Source: an uncultured Colwellia sp. | GTDB taxonomy: Bacteria > Pseudomonadota > Gammaproteobacteria > Enterobacterales > Alteromonadaceae | Assembly (NCBI GenBank): GCA_913020705.1 | Contig: CAJWBY010000170.1 | Location: forward strand, 1-9,191 | Reading direction: 5' to 3' | DNA length: 9,191 bases | Shown: piece after piece, positions 1-7,839 of the stretch | Numbering within the stretch: the stretch's first letter is position 1 | Layout of the letters: every line of letters starts with the position of its first letter | Program-made: the position numbers and the translations under genes | Notes under the pieces: generated by a model | Seen by the model: the letters and a program-made list of their open reading frames with translations, nothing else | The model's database searches: none | Told to the model about the DNA's origin: nothing

Positions 1-1947
1 AAACGTCATTTCTCAGCAGACTCATTAGAAGAACTCGTTGCTCATAAATACTTAACACAAAATGAATTTTTTGAATTATTAGAGTGTCAAGATTATTTAT
101 GGCGAATGCGCGCCGCCTTGCACATTATTGCTGGCCGCAGTGAAAATCGTTTACTGTTTGACTACCAACCCGACGTAGCCAAACTTATGGGCTTTGGCGA
201 AGAAGGAAAGTTGGCAATTGAACGCATGATGCAGCGTTTTTTTCGTATTCTTGGCCGTATTGCTGAGCTTAACAAAATGCTGTTACAGCATTTCGAACAC
301 GCCATCATCAAAAAAGATCACCCGATTCAAGAATTACCACTCAATAAAGATTTTATTGTTGTCGACGGTCACATAAATGCCGTTAACGATAGAGTATTTA
401 TGAGTTCAGTAAAAATAATGGAAATGTTTTTACTTGTCGCTCAAAACGAAAACATAACCGGTTTGCATCCCAACACACTCAGGTTACTAAGAAATGCACG
501 CAGACGTTTAATTTCTGGCTTAATGGATTACGCAGAATGCAGGAAAATTTTCGTTGAAATAATGAAGCACCCTAATGGCCTAGGGCTTACTTTTACATTG
601 ATGCACCAGCATTCAATTATTGCTGCTTATTTGCCACAGTGGCGTAATATTGTTGGTCAAATGCAATTCGACCTATTTCATGCATATTCAGTTGATGAGC
701 ACAGTTATAGGCTGATTAAAAACCTTCATCGTTTTAGCCTAACCAAATATGATAATGACTTCCCACTTTGCAGTAAAATAATGCAACGTATTCGTAAACC
801 TGAAATCCTTTATATTGCGGGAATTTTTCATGATATTGCTAAAGGGCGTGGCGGTGACCATGCTAAATTAGGTGCAGTAGATGCATTAGAGTTTAGTAAA
901 GTTCACCCAATTAATGACCATGATGGCAGAATGATCGCTTGGTTGGTTAAGAATCATTTACTGATGTCAGTAACAGCACAGCGCCGAGACATCTCAGATT
1001 TTGAAGTGATTAAAGCCTTTGGTGAAATTGTTAGAGATGAAGCGCACTTAGATTATCTTTATTGTTTAACCGTAGCTGACATGCGCGCAACCAACGAAAG
1101 TTTATGGAATAGCTGGAAAGCAAATCTACTCGAAGAACTTTACTTCAATACTAAAAGAGCCTTTCGTAGAGGCCTTGAAAAGCAAGTAGATTTACGCTCA
1201 AAAATTCGAGAAAACCAAGAAAAAGCGTTAGAAATATTAGCGCAAAAAGAAACGGATATTACAGAAGTTAAAAAATTCTGGAATAAACTAAAAGCTGATT
1301 ATTTTTCTCGTTATTCTCCAGAACAAATTGCTTGGCATAGCCAACATATAATAACGCATAATATCGTTAAGCCTTTAGTGATTATAAGTCCTAAACCTTA
1401 TCGTGGCGGGACAGAAATATTTATATACACAAAAGCCTCGAGTAATATTTTTGCCAAAATGGTGATATTACTTGATGCAAAACGCCTATCAATTCACGAT
1501 GCAAAAATCATTAGTAGCAAAAAAGGTTATACATTAAATACTTTTGTTGTACTTGATCAAAAGAACAAAGCGATTACAGACAAAAGTCGTGCTTTAGATA
1601 TAACAAGAACACTGACAAAGTCATTAATGAAGCCATCACCAAAGATAAAAAATAAAGCTGCGCCAACTTATATTGATAACTTCAAAATACCGACTAAAGT
1701 CAGTTTTATTAAAACAGCAACAGAAAAAACTACTTTATTAGAAATAATTGCACTTGATCATCCTGGACTTTTAGCTAAATTTGCGAACATTTTTCAACGA
1801 TGTCAAATAAGCATTCATTCTGCAAAAATCACAACCTTTGGTGAAAAAGCAGAAGACGTATTTACAGTTTCAAACGTTGATAATTTGGCTTTAACGCTAG
1901 AGCAACAAGAACAACTTTCAACCATGTTATGTGACAGCCCTACTTAA
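1..1947 (+). CDS. glnD: Bifunctional [protein-PII] uridylyltransferase / uridylyl-removing enzyme, 5' truncated by window edge
   Basis: GlnD senses glutamine, adds UMP to the PII proteins (GlnB/GlnK) when nitrogen is short and removes it when nitrogen is plentiful, so it sits at the top of the nitrogen control cascade. The frame is open from base 1, giving 648 visible residues. E. coli GlnD has about 890, so roughly 240 residues, including the nucleotidyltransferase active site, lie upstream. Visible residues 1-60 match the helical stretch after the transferase domain ([16 protein letters not shown]). The uridylyl-removing HD domain spans about residues 225-355, with metal-ligand His277-Asp278 in [14 protein letters not shown]. 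Two C-terminal ACT domains, which bind glutamine, lie near 458-520 and 576-645 ([14 protein letters not shown] in the second). An ATG at 106 is internal, not the start. dapD follows 45 bases later in the same direction, the usual gammaproteobacterial order. Confidence 0.97.
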   Translation, partial: KRHFSADSLEELVAHKYLTQNEFFELLECQDYLWRMRAALHIIAGRSENRLLFDYQPDVAKLMGFGEEGKLAIERMMQRFFRILGRIAELNKMLLQHFEHAIIKKDHPIQELPLNKDFIVVDGHINAVNDRVFMSSVKIMEMFLLVAQNENITGLHPNTLRLLRNARRRLISGLMDYAECRKIFVEIMKHPNGLGLTFTLMHQHSIIAAYLPQWRNIVGQMQFDLFHAYSVDEHSYRLIKNLHRFSLTKYDNDFPLCSKIMQRIRKPEILYIAGIFHDIAKGRGGDHAKLGAVDALEFSKVHPINDHDGRMIAWLVKNHLLMSVTAQRRDISDFEVIKAFGEIVRDEAHLDYLYCLTVADMRATNESLWNSWKANLLEELYFNTKRAFRRGLEKQVDLRSKIRENQEKALEILAQKETDITEVKKFWNKLKADYFSRYSPEQIAWHSQHIITHNIVKPLVIISPKPYRGGTEIFIYTKASSNIFAKMVILLDAKRLSIHDAKIISSKKGYTLNTFVVLDQKNKAITDKSRALDITRTLTKSLMKPSPKIKNKAAPTYIDNFKIPTKVSFIKTATEKTTLLEIIALDHPGLLAKFANIFQRCQISIHSAKITTFGEKAEDVFTVSNVDNLALTLEQQEQLSTMLCDSPT

Positions 1948-1992
1948 CGTATAAAACTTTAAAACAATAAATTCAAAAGAATAGGAAATAAA

Positions 1993-2823
1993 ATGTCAAA
2001 CTTACAAAGCATCATAGAACAGGCCTTTGAAGACAGAATGAACATCACACCTAAAACAGTTTCCGCTGAAATTAAGCAATCAGTTTTAGATGCCTTAGCC
2101 GCACTTAATGACGGCTCAGCTCGTGTTGCAGAGAAAATCGCTGGTGAATGGGTTGTTCACCAATGGCTTAAAAAAGCGGTTTTACTCTCATTTAGAATTT
2201 GGGACAACGAAGTCATTGATGGTGCTGAAAGTACCTTTTTCGATAAAGTTCCTATGAAATATACAAATTACACACAAACAGATTTTGAAGCTGATGGCGT
2301 TCGCGTAGTGCCAGGAGCATCAGTACGTACGGGTAGTTTTATCGGTAAAAATGTTGTGGTTATGCCAAGCTTTGTTAATATTGGCGCCTTTGTTGATGAA
2401 GGTTGTATGGTTGATGCATGGGCAACTGTAGGCTCGTGTGCGCAAATTGGTAAGAATGTACACTTGTCTGGTGGTGTTGGTATTGGTGGCGTTTTAGAGC
2501 CATTACAAGCTGGCCCAACAATTATTGAAGACAACTGCTTTATTGGTGCTCGTTCAGAAATTGTAGAAGGGGTTGTTGTTGAAGAAGGCGCTGTTATTTC
2601 TATGGGCGTTTATATTGGCCAAAGTACGAGGATATTTGACCGTGAAACAGGTGAAGTACATTATGGGCGTGTACCAGCAGGCTCGGTAGTTGTTCCGGGG
2701 AATCTTCCGTCTAAATGTGGAACTTATAGTTTGTACGCTGCGATTATCGTTAAGAAAGTTGATGCAAAAACTCGGGCAAAAGTGGGTATAAACGCATTAC
2801 TTCGTTCGGTATCCGAAGAATAG
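1993..2823 (+). CDS. dapD: 2,3,4,5-tetrahydropyridine-2,6-dicarboxylate N-succinyltransferase
   Basis: DapD transfers a succinyl group from succinyl-CoA to tetrahydrodipicolinate in the cytoplasm, a step of the succinylase route to meso-diaminopimelate and lysine. The protein has 276 residues, close to the 274 of E. coli. Residues 1-100 form the helical N-terminal domain. About 105-240 is a left-handed beta-helix of hexapeptide repeats ([41 protein letters not shown]), which trimerises in this family. Asp141 ([10 protein letters not shown]) and Glu189 (ARSEIVEG) fall at the positions known as catalytic in mycobacterial DapD. A Shine-Dalgarno AGGAAA at 1983-1988 fixes the ATG. The 45-base gap after glnD makes co-transcription possible, though an additional promoter in this AT-rich gap cannot be excluded. 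A strong terminator follows at once. Confidence 0.98.
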   Translation: MSNLQSIIEQAFEDRMNITPKTVSAEIKQSVLDALAALNDGSARVAEKIAGEWVVHQWLKKAVLLSFRIWDNEVIDGAESTFFDKVPMKYTNYTQTDFEADGVRVVPGASVRTGSFIGKNVVVMPSFVNIGAFVDEGCMVDAWATVGSCAQIGKNVHLSGGVGIGGVLEPLQAGPTIIEDNCFIGARSEIVEGVVVEEGAVISMGVYIGQSTRIFDRETGEVHYGRVPAGSVVVPGNLPSKCGTYSLYAAIIVKKVDAKTRAKVGINALLRSVSEE

Positions 2824-2844
2824 AAATTTTAAAATTCGTCGACA

Positions 2845-2876
2845 AATAGCGGTGATTTCATCACCGCTATTATTTT
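2845..2876 (+). terminator. Intrinsic terminator of dapD
   Basis: A perfect 11-base-pair stem, AATAGCGGTGA (2845-2855) with TCACCGCTATT (2861-2871), encloses the loop TTTCA and runs into a short T-rich tail (TATTTT). It lies 21 bases after the dapD stop codon and should end the glnD-dapD transcript. Confidence 0.9.
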
Positions 2877-2966
2877 GACACAAGATAAGTAAACCTTACT
2901 TAAACTTCGTAGTACTAAATAAACCACACAATAAAACATCATTTTCATCAATAAAATTATATATAG

Positions 2967-2981
2967 ATAACAGTCTGTTAT
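2967..2981. promoter_or_regulatory. Odd dyad, candidate operator upstream of the small lipoprotein gene
   Basis: ATAACAG-T-CTGTTAT is a perfect 7-bp inverted repeat around one central T, about 100 bases before the lipoprotein ATG. It lies just after a TA-rich run (TATATATAGATAA, 2958-2970) that could supply a -10 element, with a weak -35-like TTTTCA at 2942-2947. The symmetry is seen directly. A role as operator is inference, since short AT-rich dyads occur by chance in DNA of this composition. Confidence 0.3.
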
Positions 2982-3082
2982 TTAATAACTCTGCACTTAT
3001 CGCTTTCGATTAACAAATCAAAAATAGAATTGGCATAGCATTTGCCATCTACAAGTATCGCTTGCTTTATTATTGACTAATT

Positions 3083-3412
3083 ATGAAAAAAATTTTAACG
3101 CTACTTGTTGTCCTATCCGCCTTTTTATTGACTGCTTGCAGTACAACACCAAAAGTTGAGATTGTAAAAAAGCCGTTAATCTCTGATCATCATTTAATGA
3201 TGTCATTACTTAATCGTCCTGTTACTGAAGACCAAAAAATGATGCTAGCATTTGCACAACAACGTAAAAATTACAGTAGTGATATATTTGTGAATGCTGT
3301 CAGTATTAGAGGTCCAAAAGAAAGCGACATTGATACCAACAGAGTTCAACATGTTTATGCTGCATTAATAGAAAGAGACGTTAACTCTGTTAGCATAATT
3401 GCCGCTGAGTAA
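3083..3412 (+). CDS. Small putative lipoprotein of unknown function
   Basis: I do not recognise this 109-residue protein. Residues 1-19 form a lipoprotein signal peptide: Lys2-Lys3, a hydrophobic core (ILTLLVVLSAFL) and the lipobox LTAC with Cys19. Ser20 at position +2, not Asp, predicts sorting to the outer membrane. The mature part of about 91 residues is polar with no membrane segment and one likely amphipathic helix (about 47-62, EDQKMMLAFAQQRKNY). No Cys other than the lipid-anchor residue is present. The start is fixed because an in-frame TGA lies three codons upstream, but no clear Shine-Dalgarno precedes it, so translation may be weak. The gene stands alone: behind the dapD terminator and convergent with truC, whose stop lies 27 bases away. 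The coding call rests on the complete signal peptide and length. Confidence 0.85.
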   Translation: MKKILTLLVVLSAFLLTACSTTPKVEIVKKPLISDHHLMMSLLNRPVTEDQKMMLAFAQQRKNYSSDIFVNAVSIRGPKESDIDTNRVQHVYAALIERDVNSVSIIAAE

Positions 3413-3439
3413 GTTAACTAGCTTTAAAAGCGTAACATA

Positions 3440-4201
3440 TTATTCAATTAGCTTGTTTATTGCGCTCTTCCCCCAAGACAACTGATCAAAGACCTGCAAC
3501 CACTGCTGATCAAAGTCAGCACTAATTTTTACTGATACTTTGGTTATCGGATGAATAAATTCAATTTTTTGAGCCATTAACATCAATCGTTTAAAACCAA
3601 AGTGTTTAATAAAAAAAGGATTCTGTTTATTATCTCCATAATTAATATCACCAATAATGGGATGACGTAAATGTGCTAAATGTCGTCGAATCTGATGCCT
3701 TCTCCCCGTTAATGGCAGACATTTAATCAATGAATAACGTACACTATCAAACTTTCCTACCTGTATGGGTAAACTCGCCGTTAATAAAGATTCATAATGA
3801 GTAAAAGCATCTTGTGACGCTTTATCTAAACTGACATTTTTATCACCTAACTTATCCAGTTTTTCTTTAAGTGGATAATCAATGTCGCCACTATCAATTA
3901 AATGACCTCTCGTTAATGCAAAATACGTTTTTTGAATAGTTTTATCCATAAACGCTTGTCCCATCAAACGGGCAACTTCTTCATTAAGACCAAAAAGCAA
4001 TATTCCTGATGTAGGTCGATCTAATCGATGCAGTGGGTAAACGTATTGGCCAATTTGGTCACGTACTAATTGTAAAGCAAAGTATATTTCGTCTTTATCC
4101 ATATAACTCCTATGAACAAACAACCCAGCAGGCTTGTCAACCGCTACGATATATTCATCTTGATATAGTATCGTTAAAATGGGTTTTTCATCAAAAGGCA
4201 T
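3440..4201 (-). CDS. truC: tRNA pseudouridine(65) synthase TruC
   Basis: TruC converts uridine 65 in the T-stem region of certain tRNAs to pseudouridine and belongs to the RluA/RsuA superfamily. The 253 residues compare with 260 in E. coli. The catalytic motif HRLDRPTSG is at residues 58-66, with the nucleophile Asp61. The other family signatures are present: DKPAG near 22-26, KTYFALTRG near 91-99 and LTGRRHQIRRHLAHLRHPIIGD at about 164-185. No N-terminal S4 domain is present, as expected for TruC and unlike the large-subunit rRNA enzymes RluC/D, which the family resemblance might otherwise suggest. The start ATG is preceded by only a weak GAG-type ribosome site. The gene is divergent from the DUF3549 gene, sharing a gap of about 110 bases, and converges on the small lipoprotein gene. 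No convincing terminator is seen at its 3' end. Confidence 0.95.
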   Translation of the reverse strand: MPFDEKPILTILYQDEYIVAVDKPAGLFVHRSYMDKDEIYFALQLVRDQIGQYVYPLHRLDRPTSGILLFGLNEEVARLMGQAFMDKTIQKTYFALTRGHLIDSGDIDYPLKEKLDKLGDKNVSLDKASQDAFTHYESLLTASLPIQVGKFDSVRYSLIKCLPLTGRRHQIRRHLAHLRHPIIGDINYGDNKQNPFFIKHFGFKRLMLMAQKIEFIHPITKVSVKISADFDQQWLQVFDQLSWGKSAINKLIE

Positions 4202-4264
4202 GATTATCTCGAGTTAATTATCAGTGATGCATAAAAGCAAATAGTATTGATCTATTATTATCTC

Positions 4265-4270
4265 TATAAT
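4265..4270 (+). promoter_or_regulatory. Candidate -10 element for the DUF3549-DUF3301 operon
   Basis: A perfect TATAAT hexamer lies 40 bases before the preferred DUF3549 start at 4311. No good -35 hexamer is found 16-18 bases upstream (TAGTAT at the 17-base spacing), so an activator or another promoter architecture may be involved. If used, transcription would begin near 4277, downstream of the alternative ATG at 4269, which would rule that start out. Confidence 0.45.
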
Positions 4271-4310
4271 GCCGACATTATTCGATTATTATTTTATTTA
4301 TTATTTGGCT

Positions 4311-5357
4311 ATGAGCACTATTTCATCAATTTCTGAATTATTAACACTTTCTGGATCTCAATATAGAGTTTTCGATATTGGACGAAAAATAGATAAATTA
4401 TCAAAAGAAACGTTTACTAAAGTTGAAGCTAATCAAATCCCCTACCCATTTCCATCTCAAGGACACGCATTTCTTGCGATAACGTTTTGGCAAAAACAAA
4501 ATTCACAGCCTTATTTATGGTTTGTAAAATTCCCACTTGATGAAAGAGGTTTGCTTAACCTTGTAGCAAGGGACCATTTTATTGCTATTATTATTGAAGC
4601 ATTAGGGGCTGAACTCGACACAACACCCAATGAGAAACAAGATGAATTGCTAAAAAGTAACCCTTATCATTTCACACCTCCACAATACAAATTAGCTTAT
4701 TTGAATAGTTTGATATCTGTTGAAAAAAACAACAACAGCCAGTATTTCGAGGGGGCATTAAATTATTTGTCAAGTAAAAATAATTGGCAAGACTGGCAAA
4801 ATGTTGGTGTACAAGGTTTAAATGACTTTGTTGTACGTTTATCTGAGAAATCAACACAAAAAACATTACTGAACGCTTTGCCACATCTACCTCAACCGGT
4901 TTTACATCCTTTATGTTCTGCATTAGAAAACGTGAAATTACCTGTTGATGTTATTGATGCTCTTATAGCAAAATTTGAACATAACGTGATCTGTAAAGAT
5001 AGCAGTCAAACGGCTGAACTTAGCTTTTTATTACGTAGCTTATCATCAAGTTGCGAACACCCACATGTTGTTAAATTTATTGATTCACTAATTAACCAAC
5101 CTTCATCTGATGCCTTTTTCTCTGAAGAAATAGCCATAGTAATAGCAGGAAGGTGTTGGCAAGTTTTCAGTAATGAACAGCAAATAATGACCTTTTTTGA
5201 GTCATTAATAGCTCAACAAGAGATTGAAGTATTCCAAGCTATTTTCAAAGATCTTGTTGCTATTCCTTCTTTACGTCCTTTAATATTCAAATGTATGAGA
5301 TCACCAAACCGTAGCGATGAATTAAGTAAAGCCATTGGTATGTTATTTCAACGCTAA
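4311..5357 (+). CDS. DUF3549 family protein, function unknown
   Basis: This 348-residue cytoplasmic protein resembles the DUF3549 family of marine and enteric-like gammaproteobacteria. Recognition rests on the N-terminal block LTLSGSQYRVFDIGRKIDKL (11-30), PYPFPSQGHAF (44-54) and WFVKFPLDERGLLNLVARD (70-88). The C-terminal two thirds are mostly helical, with recurring Leu/Ile-rich helices (for example TLLNALPHLP, ELSFLLRSL, EVFQAIFKDLVAIPSLRPL) that suggest a helical-repeat scaffold. No catalytic motif, signal peptide or membrane segment is seen. An in-frame ATG at 4269 would add 14 residues rich in Tyr and Phe. I prefer 4311 because the protein then opens with MSTISSISELLTLSG in the family manner and because a TATAAT box overlaps the earlier ATG. 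Neither start has a clear Shine-Dalgarno. A DUF3301 gene follows 15 bases later, so the two probably form an operon. Confidence 0.87.
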   Translation: MSTISSISELLTLSGSQYRVFDIGRKIDKLSKETFTKVEANQIPYPFPSQGHAFLAITFWQKQNSQPYLWFVKFPLDERGLLNLVARDHFIAIIIEALGAELDTTPNEKQDELLKSNPYHFTPPQYKLAYLNSLISVEKNNNSQYFEGALNYLSSKNNWQDWQNVGVQGLNDFVVRLSEKSTQKTLLNALPHLPQPVLHPLCSALENVKLPVDVIDALIAKFEHNVICKDSSQTAELSFLLRSLSSSCEHPHVVKFIDSLINQPSSDAFFSEEIAIVIAGRCWQVFSNEQQIMTFFESLIAQQEIEVFQAIFKDLVAIPSLRPLIFKCMRSPNRSDELSKAIGMLFQR

Positions 5358-5372
5358 CTATAGAGAGCTCGA

Positions 5373-5672
5373 ATGGAAAATATATATTTATTACTGATCG
5401 TTTGTTTGTTTTTGTGGTATTTCATTTATCTACGAAAAGTATCGGAATTTGCATTACGCCACATAAAGCAATATTGTGAAAAAGATGCATTACAATTCAT
5501 TTCACTTTCTCGACGCTCAAGTAAGTTAAGATTTACCAAAGCTTTAGGTCCTCACTGGATCAGCACATTTGACTTTGAATTTAGTGGCGATAGAGAATCA
5601 AGTTATCAAGGACAGGCAACATTATGTGGCTACAAACTTGATAGTATCCATGTTCCTATGTATAAAATTTAA
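5373..5672 (+). CDS. DUF3301 domain-containing small membrane-anchored protein
   Basis: The 99-residue protein has one N-terminal hydrophobic segment (about 4-20, IYLLLIVCLFLWYFIYL) followed by Arg-Lys, which predicts a single inner-membrane anchor with the rest in the cytoplasm. The soluble part has the look of DUF3301: HIKQYCEKDALQFISLS (30-46), FDFEFSGD (66-73), YQGQATLCGYKLDSI (78-92) and the ending HVPMYKI. The molecular function of the family is not known to me. A Shine-Dalgarno-like AGAGAG (5362-5367) stands 5 bases before the ATG. It begins 15 bases after the DUF3549 stop, so a shared transcript and a shared function, perhaps tethering DUF3549 to the membrane, are plausible inferences. 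A terminator follows within 40 bases. Confidence 0.87.
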   Translation: MENIYLLLIVCLFLWYFIYLRKVSEFALRHIKQYCEKDALQFISLSRRSSKLRFTKALGPHWISTFDFEFSGDRESSYQGQATLCGYKLDSIHVPMYKI

Positions 5673-5700
5673 TACCGTTAAAATCAACTTAAATTAGCAC

Positions 5701-5747
5701 AAAAAAAATGCCGTCCAATATAATTGAACGGCATTTCTATATTTTTT
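5701..5747. terminator. Bidirectional terminator between DUF3301 and the chemotaxis receptor
   Basis: Arms AAATGCCGT (5706-5714) and ACGGCATTT (5728-5736) form a 9-bp stem, extended by CAA/TTG (5716-5718 with 5724-5726) around the loop TATAA. An A8 run precedes it (5701-5708) and a T-rich run follows it (5741-5747), so it can act both ways. The C5715/A5727 pair is a mismatch in plus-strand RNA but a G-U wobble in minus-strand RNA. The minus strand also gets eight uninterrupted U residues, so it should work best for the receptor gene. Confidence 0.9.
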
Positions 5748-5789
5748 AAATCAACATAATAGCTTTATAAATAGCTTAAACGTTTCACT

Positions 5790-6908
5790 TTAATCAACAA
5801 AAGTAATGTTTTCCGCTATTTGTTTAGAAAGTGCTGATAGCGCATCTACAACTTTGAAACTTGCATTTTCCATATCTGCAAGGGCTTTTACAGCCCGCTC
5901 ACTTTCACCAGCAGCATGGGCTTTTAATGCATCAATACCATGGCTGTGAACAGCAATATGAGGCGACTCAATTTGTTTAAATGCACTTTGAGTCGCATAC
6001 TTTTCTGCACCTTCACCTTGATAGAACCATTTTCCTAGACGACACATAGTGTGGTCAGAAAAGTCAGCTGCCGTTTTATCCGACATACCTAACATCACTT
6101 TATAGACATCAAGCTTCCAAACAACATGATCCATTTTGACCGTTTGTAAGAAAGAATCTGCAGTCGTGTTAGTAATAACTGAATACATGTTTTTAGATAA
6201 AGTTACAATTTGCTTCGCGGTACCTTCGATAGAAGAGGTACTCTCACTTATTTCTTCGCTCTTATCTCCAACATGGCTTATTCCGCTGATCACATCACCC
6301 ATTTGAGTATTCACTTGCTCAATAAGATTAGAAATTTCATTCGAGGCTTCTGCAGAGCGCTGTGCTAATGTTCTAACTTCATCGGCTACAACAGCGAAAC
6401 CTCGACCTTGTTCACCAGCTCTAGCGGCTTCTATAGCTGCATTCAAGGCTAACAAGTTAGTCTGATCTGAAATCCCCTTGATAATATTTACAAAATCATT
6501 AATACCAGATGTCACAGTTTTTAGTTGGTCTGCAGATGTTGAAGCTGCTTGTGTATCAGTAGAGATTTGGGAAGTAGATGCAATTGTGCTAGATAACATG
6601 TCCATAATTTGATCAAACAACTGCTGAGATGATCTAAAGGTATCTCGATGTTGATTCAAATCAGTAGATGACACTGCAATATCTTCACGTATATTGTTAA
6701 CAAGAATAGATGATTGCATCCATAACTTATTCATCTCTTCTTGAGTCCGATAACGTGTAGAGTTATTAGACATATCTTCGGCAAGTTGACCACTTTCACT
6801 TTCAGCTGAAGCTAAATCAGATTGTAAGGTTTCAATACGAGTTCTTAATTCATTATTCTCATTTTTCAGACGAATATTTTCTTCTTTATGTTTTGCACCA
6901 AAAATCAT
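5790..6908 (-). CDS. Soluble methyl-accepting chemotaxis protein with C-terminal CZB zinc-binding domain
   Basis: This 372-residue receptor has no membrane segment and no signal peptide, so it is cytoplasmic. Residues 5-45 are charged and heptad-like ([19 protein letters not shown]), a probable coiled coil. About 85-250 is the MCP signalling hairpin. Its tip, at about 151-179, carries the highly conserved [20 protein letters not shown] and FAVVADEVR, which bind CheA and CheW. About 255-330 is a CZB domain with the four expected zinc ligands: His261 (KMDHVVWK), Cys289 (CRLGKW) and His317 with His321 (PHIAVH). In characterised CZB receptors such as Helicobacter TlpD this domain senses hypochlorite or zinc through the reactive Cys; the ligand here is an inference. 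No CheR-binding pentapeptide is seen at the C terminus. AAAGG, about 12 bases before the ATG, is a loosely spaced ribosome site. No che genes lie nearby; the divergent neighbour is a phosphatase-like lipoprotein. Confidence 0.95.
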   Translation of the reverse strand: MIFGAKHKEENIRLKNENNELRTRIETLQSDLASAESESGQLAEDMSNNSTRYRTQEEMNKLWMQSSILVNNIREDIAVSSTDLNQHRDTFRSSQQLFDQIMDMLSSTIASTSQISTDTQAASTSADQLKTVTSGINDFVNIIKGISDQTNLLALNAAIEAARAGEQGRGFAVVADEVRTLAQRSAEASNEISNLIEQVNTQMGDVISGISHVGDKSEEISESTSSIEGTAKQIVTLSKNMYSVITNTTADSFLQTVKMDHVVWKLDVYKVMLGMSDKTAADFSDHTMCRLGKWFYQGEGAEKYATQSAFKQIESPHIAVHSHGIDALKAHAAGESERAVKALADMENASFKVVDALSALSKQIAENITFVD

Positions 6909-6943
6909 ATTTGTTTACTGCCTTTGATATAAAGTTTTATATA

Positions 6944-6959
6944 TTTAATATATATTAAA
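6944..6959. repeat. 16-bp perfect AT palindrome in the divergent promoter region
   Basis: TTTAATATATATTAAA is a perfect palindrome in the 147-base gap between the divergent receptor and lipoprotein genes, 35 bases upstream of the receptor ATG. It contains only A and T in a very AT-rich stretch, so chance is a real explanation; it could also be part of a promoter or a regulator site shared by both genes. Confidence 0.4.
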
Positions 6960-7055
6960 AATGATACATGCATAGATTTATTTACATATATCTGAAATAA
7001 CACGCTAAAAAACAATAATTAGGTAAAATTAATTAACAATATGGAAGTATAGGTA

Positions 7056-7571
7056 ATGATTAAACAAATAAAAATATTTACAGTCTTTTTAATTTTAATC
7101 ACATCGTTTTCAGGCTGTACCCTAAAAAACGATACTATTGAAAGAATCTCGGCGAAAAATGTTCAACAATTTACTCCACAATTTATTGTTGGCGGTCAAC
7201 CCAGTGAGCTTGACCTAGTTATTCTTTCTGAAAGTGGGATTAAAACTATAATCAATTTACGTGGCGACGGTGAGTTTAATGATTTTGATGAAAAAGCTAA
7301 AGTAGAAGCCTTAGGCATGACTTATATCACTATTCCAATTTCTGGTGCTTCAGACATTAATAGTGAAAATTTAATCTCATTTTCTAACGCTATAGAAAAC
7401 CAAGAAGAAACTTTTGTTCATTGTTCAAGTGGTAACCGTGTTGGTGCAATGTTCGCATTAGATGCACACTTTAACCACGATAAAAGCCTAGAAGAAGCAA
7501 TTACTATTGGAAAAAAATCCGGTTTAACAAGATTAGAGGCTACCGTTCGAAAAGTGATTATGAATAAATAA
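7056..7571 (+). CDS. Lipoprotein with a DUF442 / tyrosine-phosphatase-like domain
   Basis: The 171-residue protein begins with a lipoprotein-type signal (Lys3, Lys6, hydrophobic 7-18) and SFSGC, giving a lipidated Cys21. Phe at -3 is less usual than Leu, so lipidation is likely but not certain. With Thr22 at +2 the protein should go to the outer membrane. Residues 35-165 look like the DUF442/beta-lactamase-hydrolase-like phosphatase family: FIVGGQPSELDL (43-54), GIKTIINLRGDGE (61-73) and the P-loop VHCSSGNRVGA (121-131). Cys123 and Arg128 are four residues apart (C-x4-R), which this family tolerates; classical tyrosine phosphatases have C-x5-R. A role in dephosphorylating a periplasmic substrate is inference. 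GGAAG at 7043-7047 is the ribosome site. The gene is divergent from the CZB receptor and is followed about 90 bases later by a terminator. Confidence 0.88.
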   Translation: MIKQIKIFTVFLILITSFSGCTLKNDTIERISAKNVQQFTPQFIVGGQPSELDLVILSESGIKTIINLRGDGEFNDFDEKAKVEALGMTYITIPISGASDINSENLISFSNAIENQEETFVHCSSGNRVGAMFALDAHFNHDKSLEEAITIGKKSGLTRLEATVRKVIMNK

Positions 7572-7661
7572 AAGAATTGTCAAAACAAGACAATAAGTAA
7601 GATAAAATTATTAGACGTTTAAGTCCTCACAATTAATGATATTACATAATGAGTTCTGAAT

Positions 7662-7693
7662 AAAAAAGCTCAAGACTTGCTTGAGCTTTTTTT
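7662..7693. terminator. Perfect bidirectional intrinsic terminator
   Basis: Arms AAAAAAGCTCAAG (7662-7674) and CTTGAGCTTTTTT (7680-7692) are fully complementary over 13 bp around the loop ACTTG, with a T7 run ending at 7693. It should end the phosphatase-like lipoprotein transcript on the plus strand. On the minus strand the A run gives a U tract, so it can also stop transcripts coming from the DUF900 gene about 300 bases away. Confidence 0.92.
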
Positions 7694-7839
7694 ATTAATT
7701 AACATAAGGTTAATTAGAAAGGCATTTTCATCCCAAATGATTCTGATGTTATGATAAGTTCTGATATGTAATGAGAATGCATTATTATTGCCCTTCAAAT
7801 AGTTCAATAGCTGAAGAACACTATAAAATCATTAAATGT

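Noticed and set aside
2268..2534. An 88-codon minus-strand frame inside dapD.
   Set aside because: It lies wholly opposite the conserved hexapeptide-repeat region of dapD and has the low-complexity Pro/Thr-rich composition of an antisense shadow.
2875..2880. A perfect TTGACA hexamer just after the dapD terminator, considered as a -35 box.
   Set aside because: No acceptable -10 hexamer lies 16-18 bases downstream, and the hexamer overlaps the terminator tail.
2829..2948. A 39-codon minus-strand frame starting at an ATG in the gap after dapD.
   Set aside because: It runs through the dapD terminator hairpin, has no ribosome site and its translation shows no domain or signal peptide; best explained as chance.
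4672..4923. An 83-codon minus-strand frame inside the DUF3549 gene.
   Set aside because: Antisense to a well-supported gene, without ribosome site or recognisable motif.
6930..6937. TAAAGTTT, which matches the -35 part of a FliA (sigma 28) flagellar/chemotaxis promoter.
   Set aside because: It is on the plus strand, pointing away from the chemotaxis receptor, and no GCCGATAA-like -10 follows at the required spacing.
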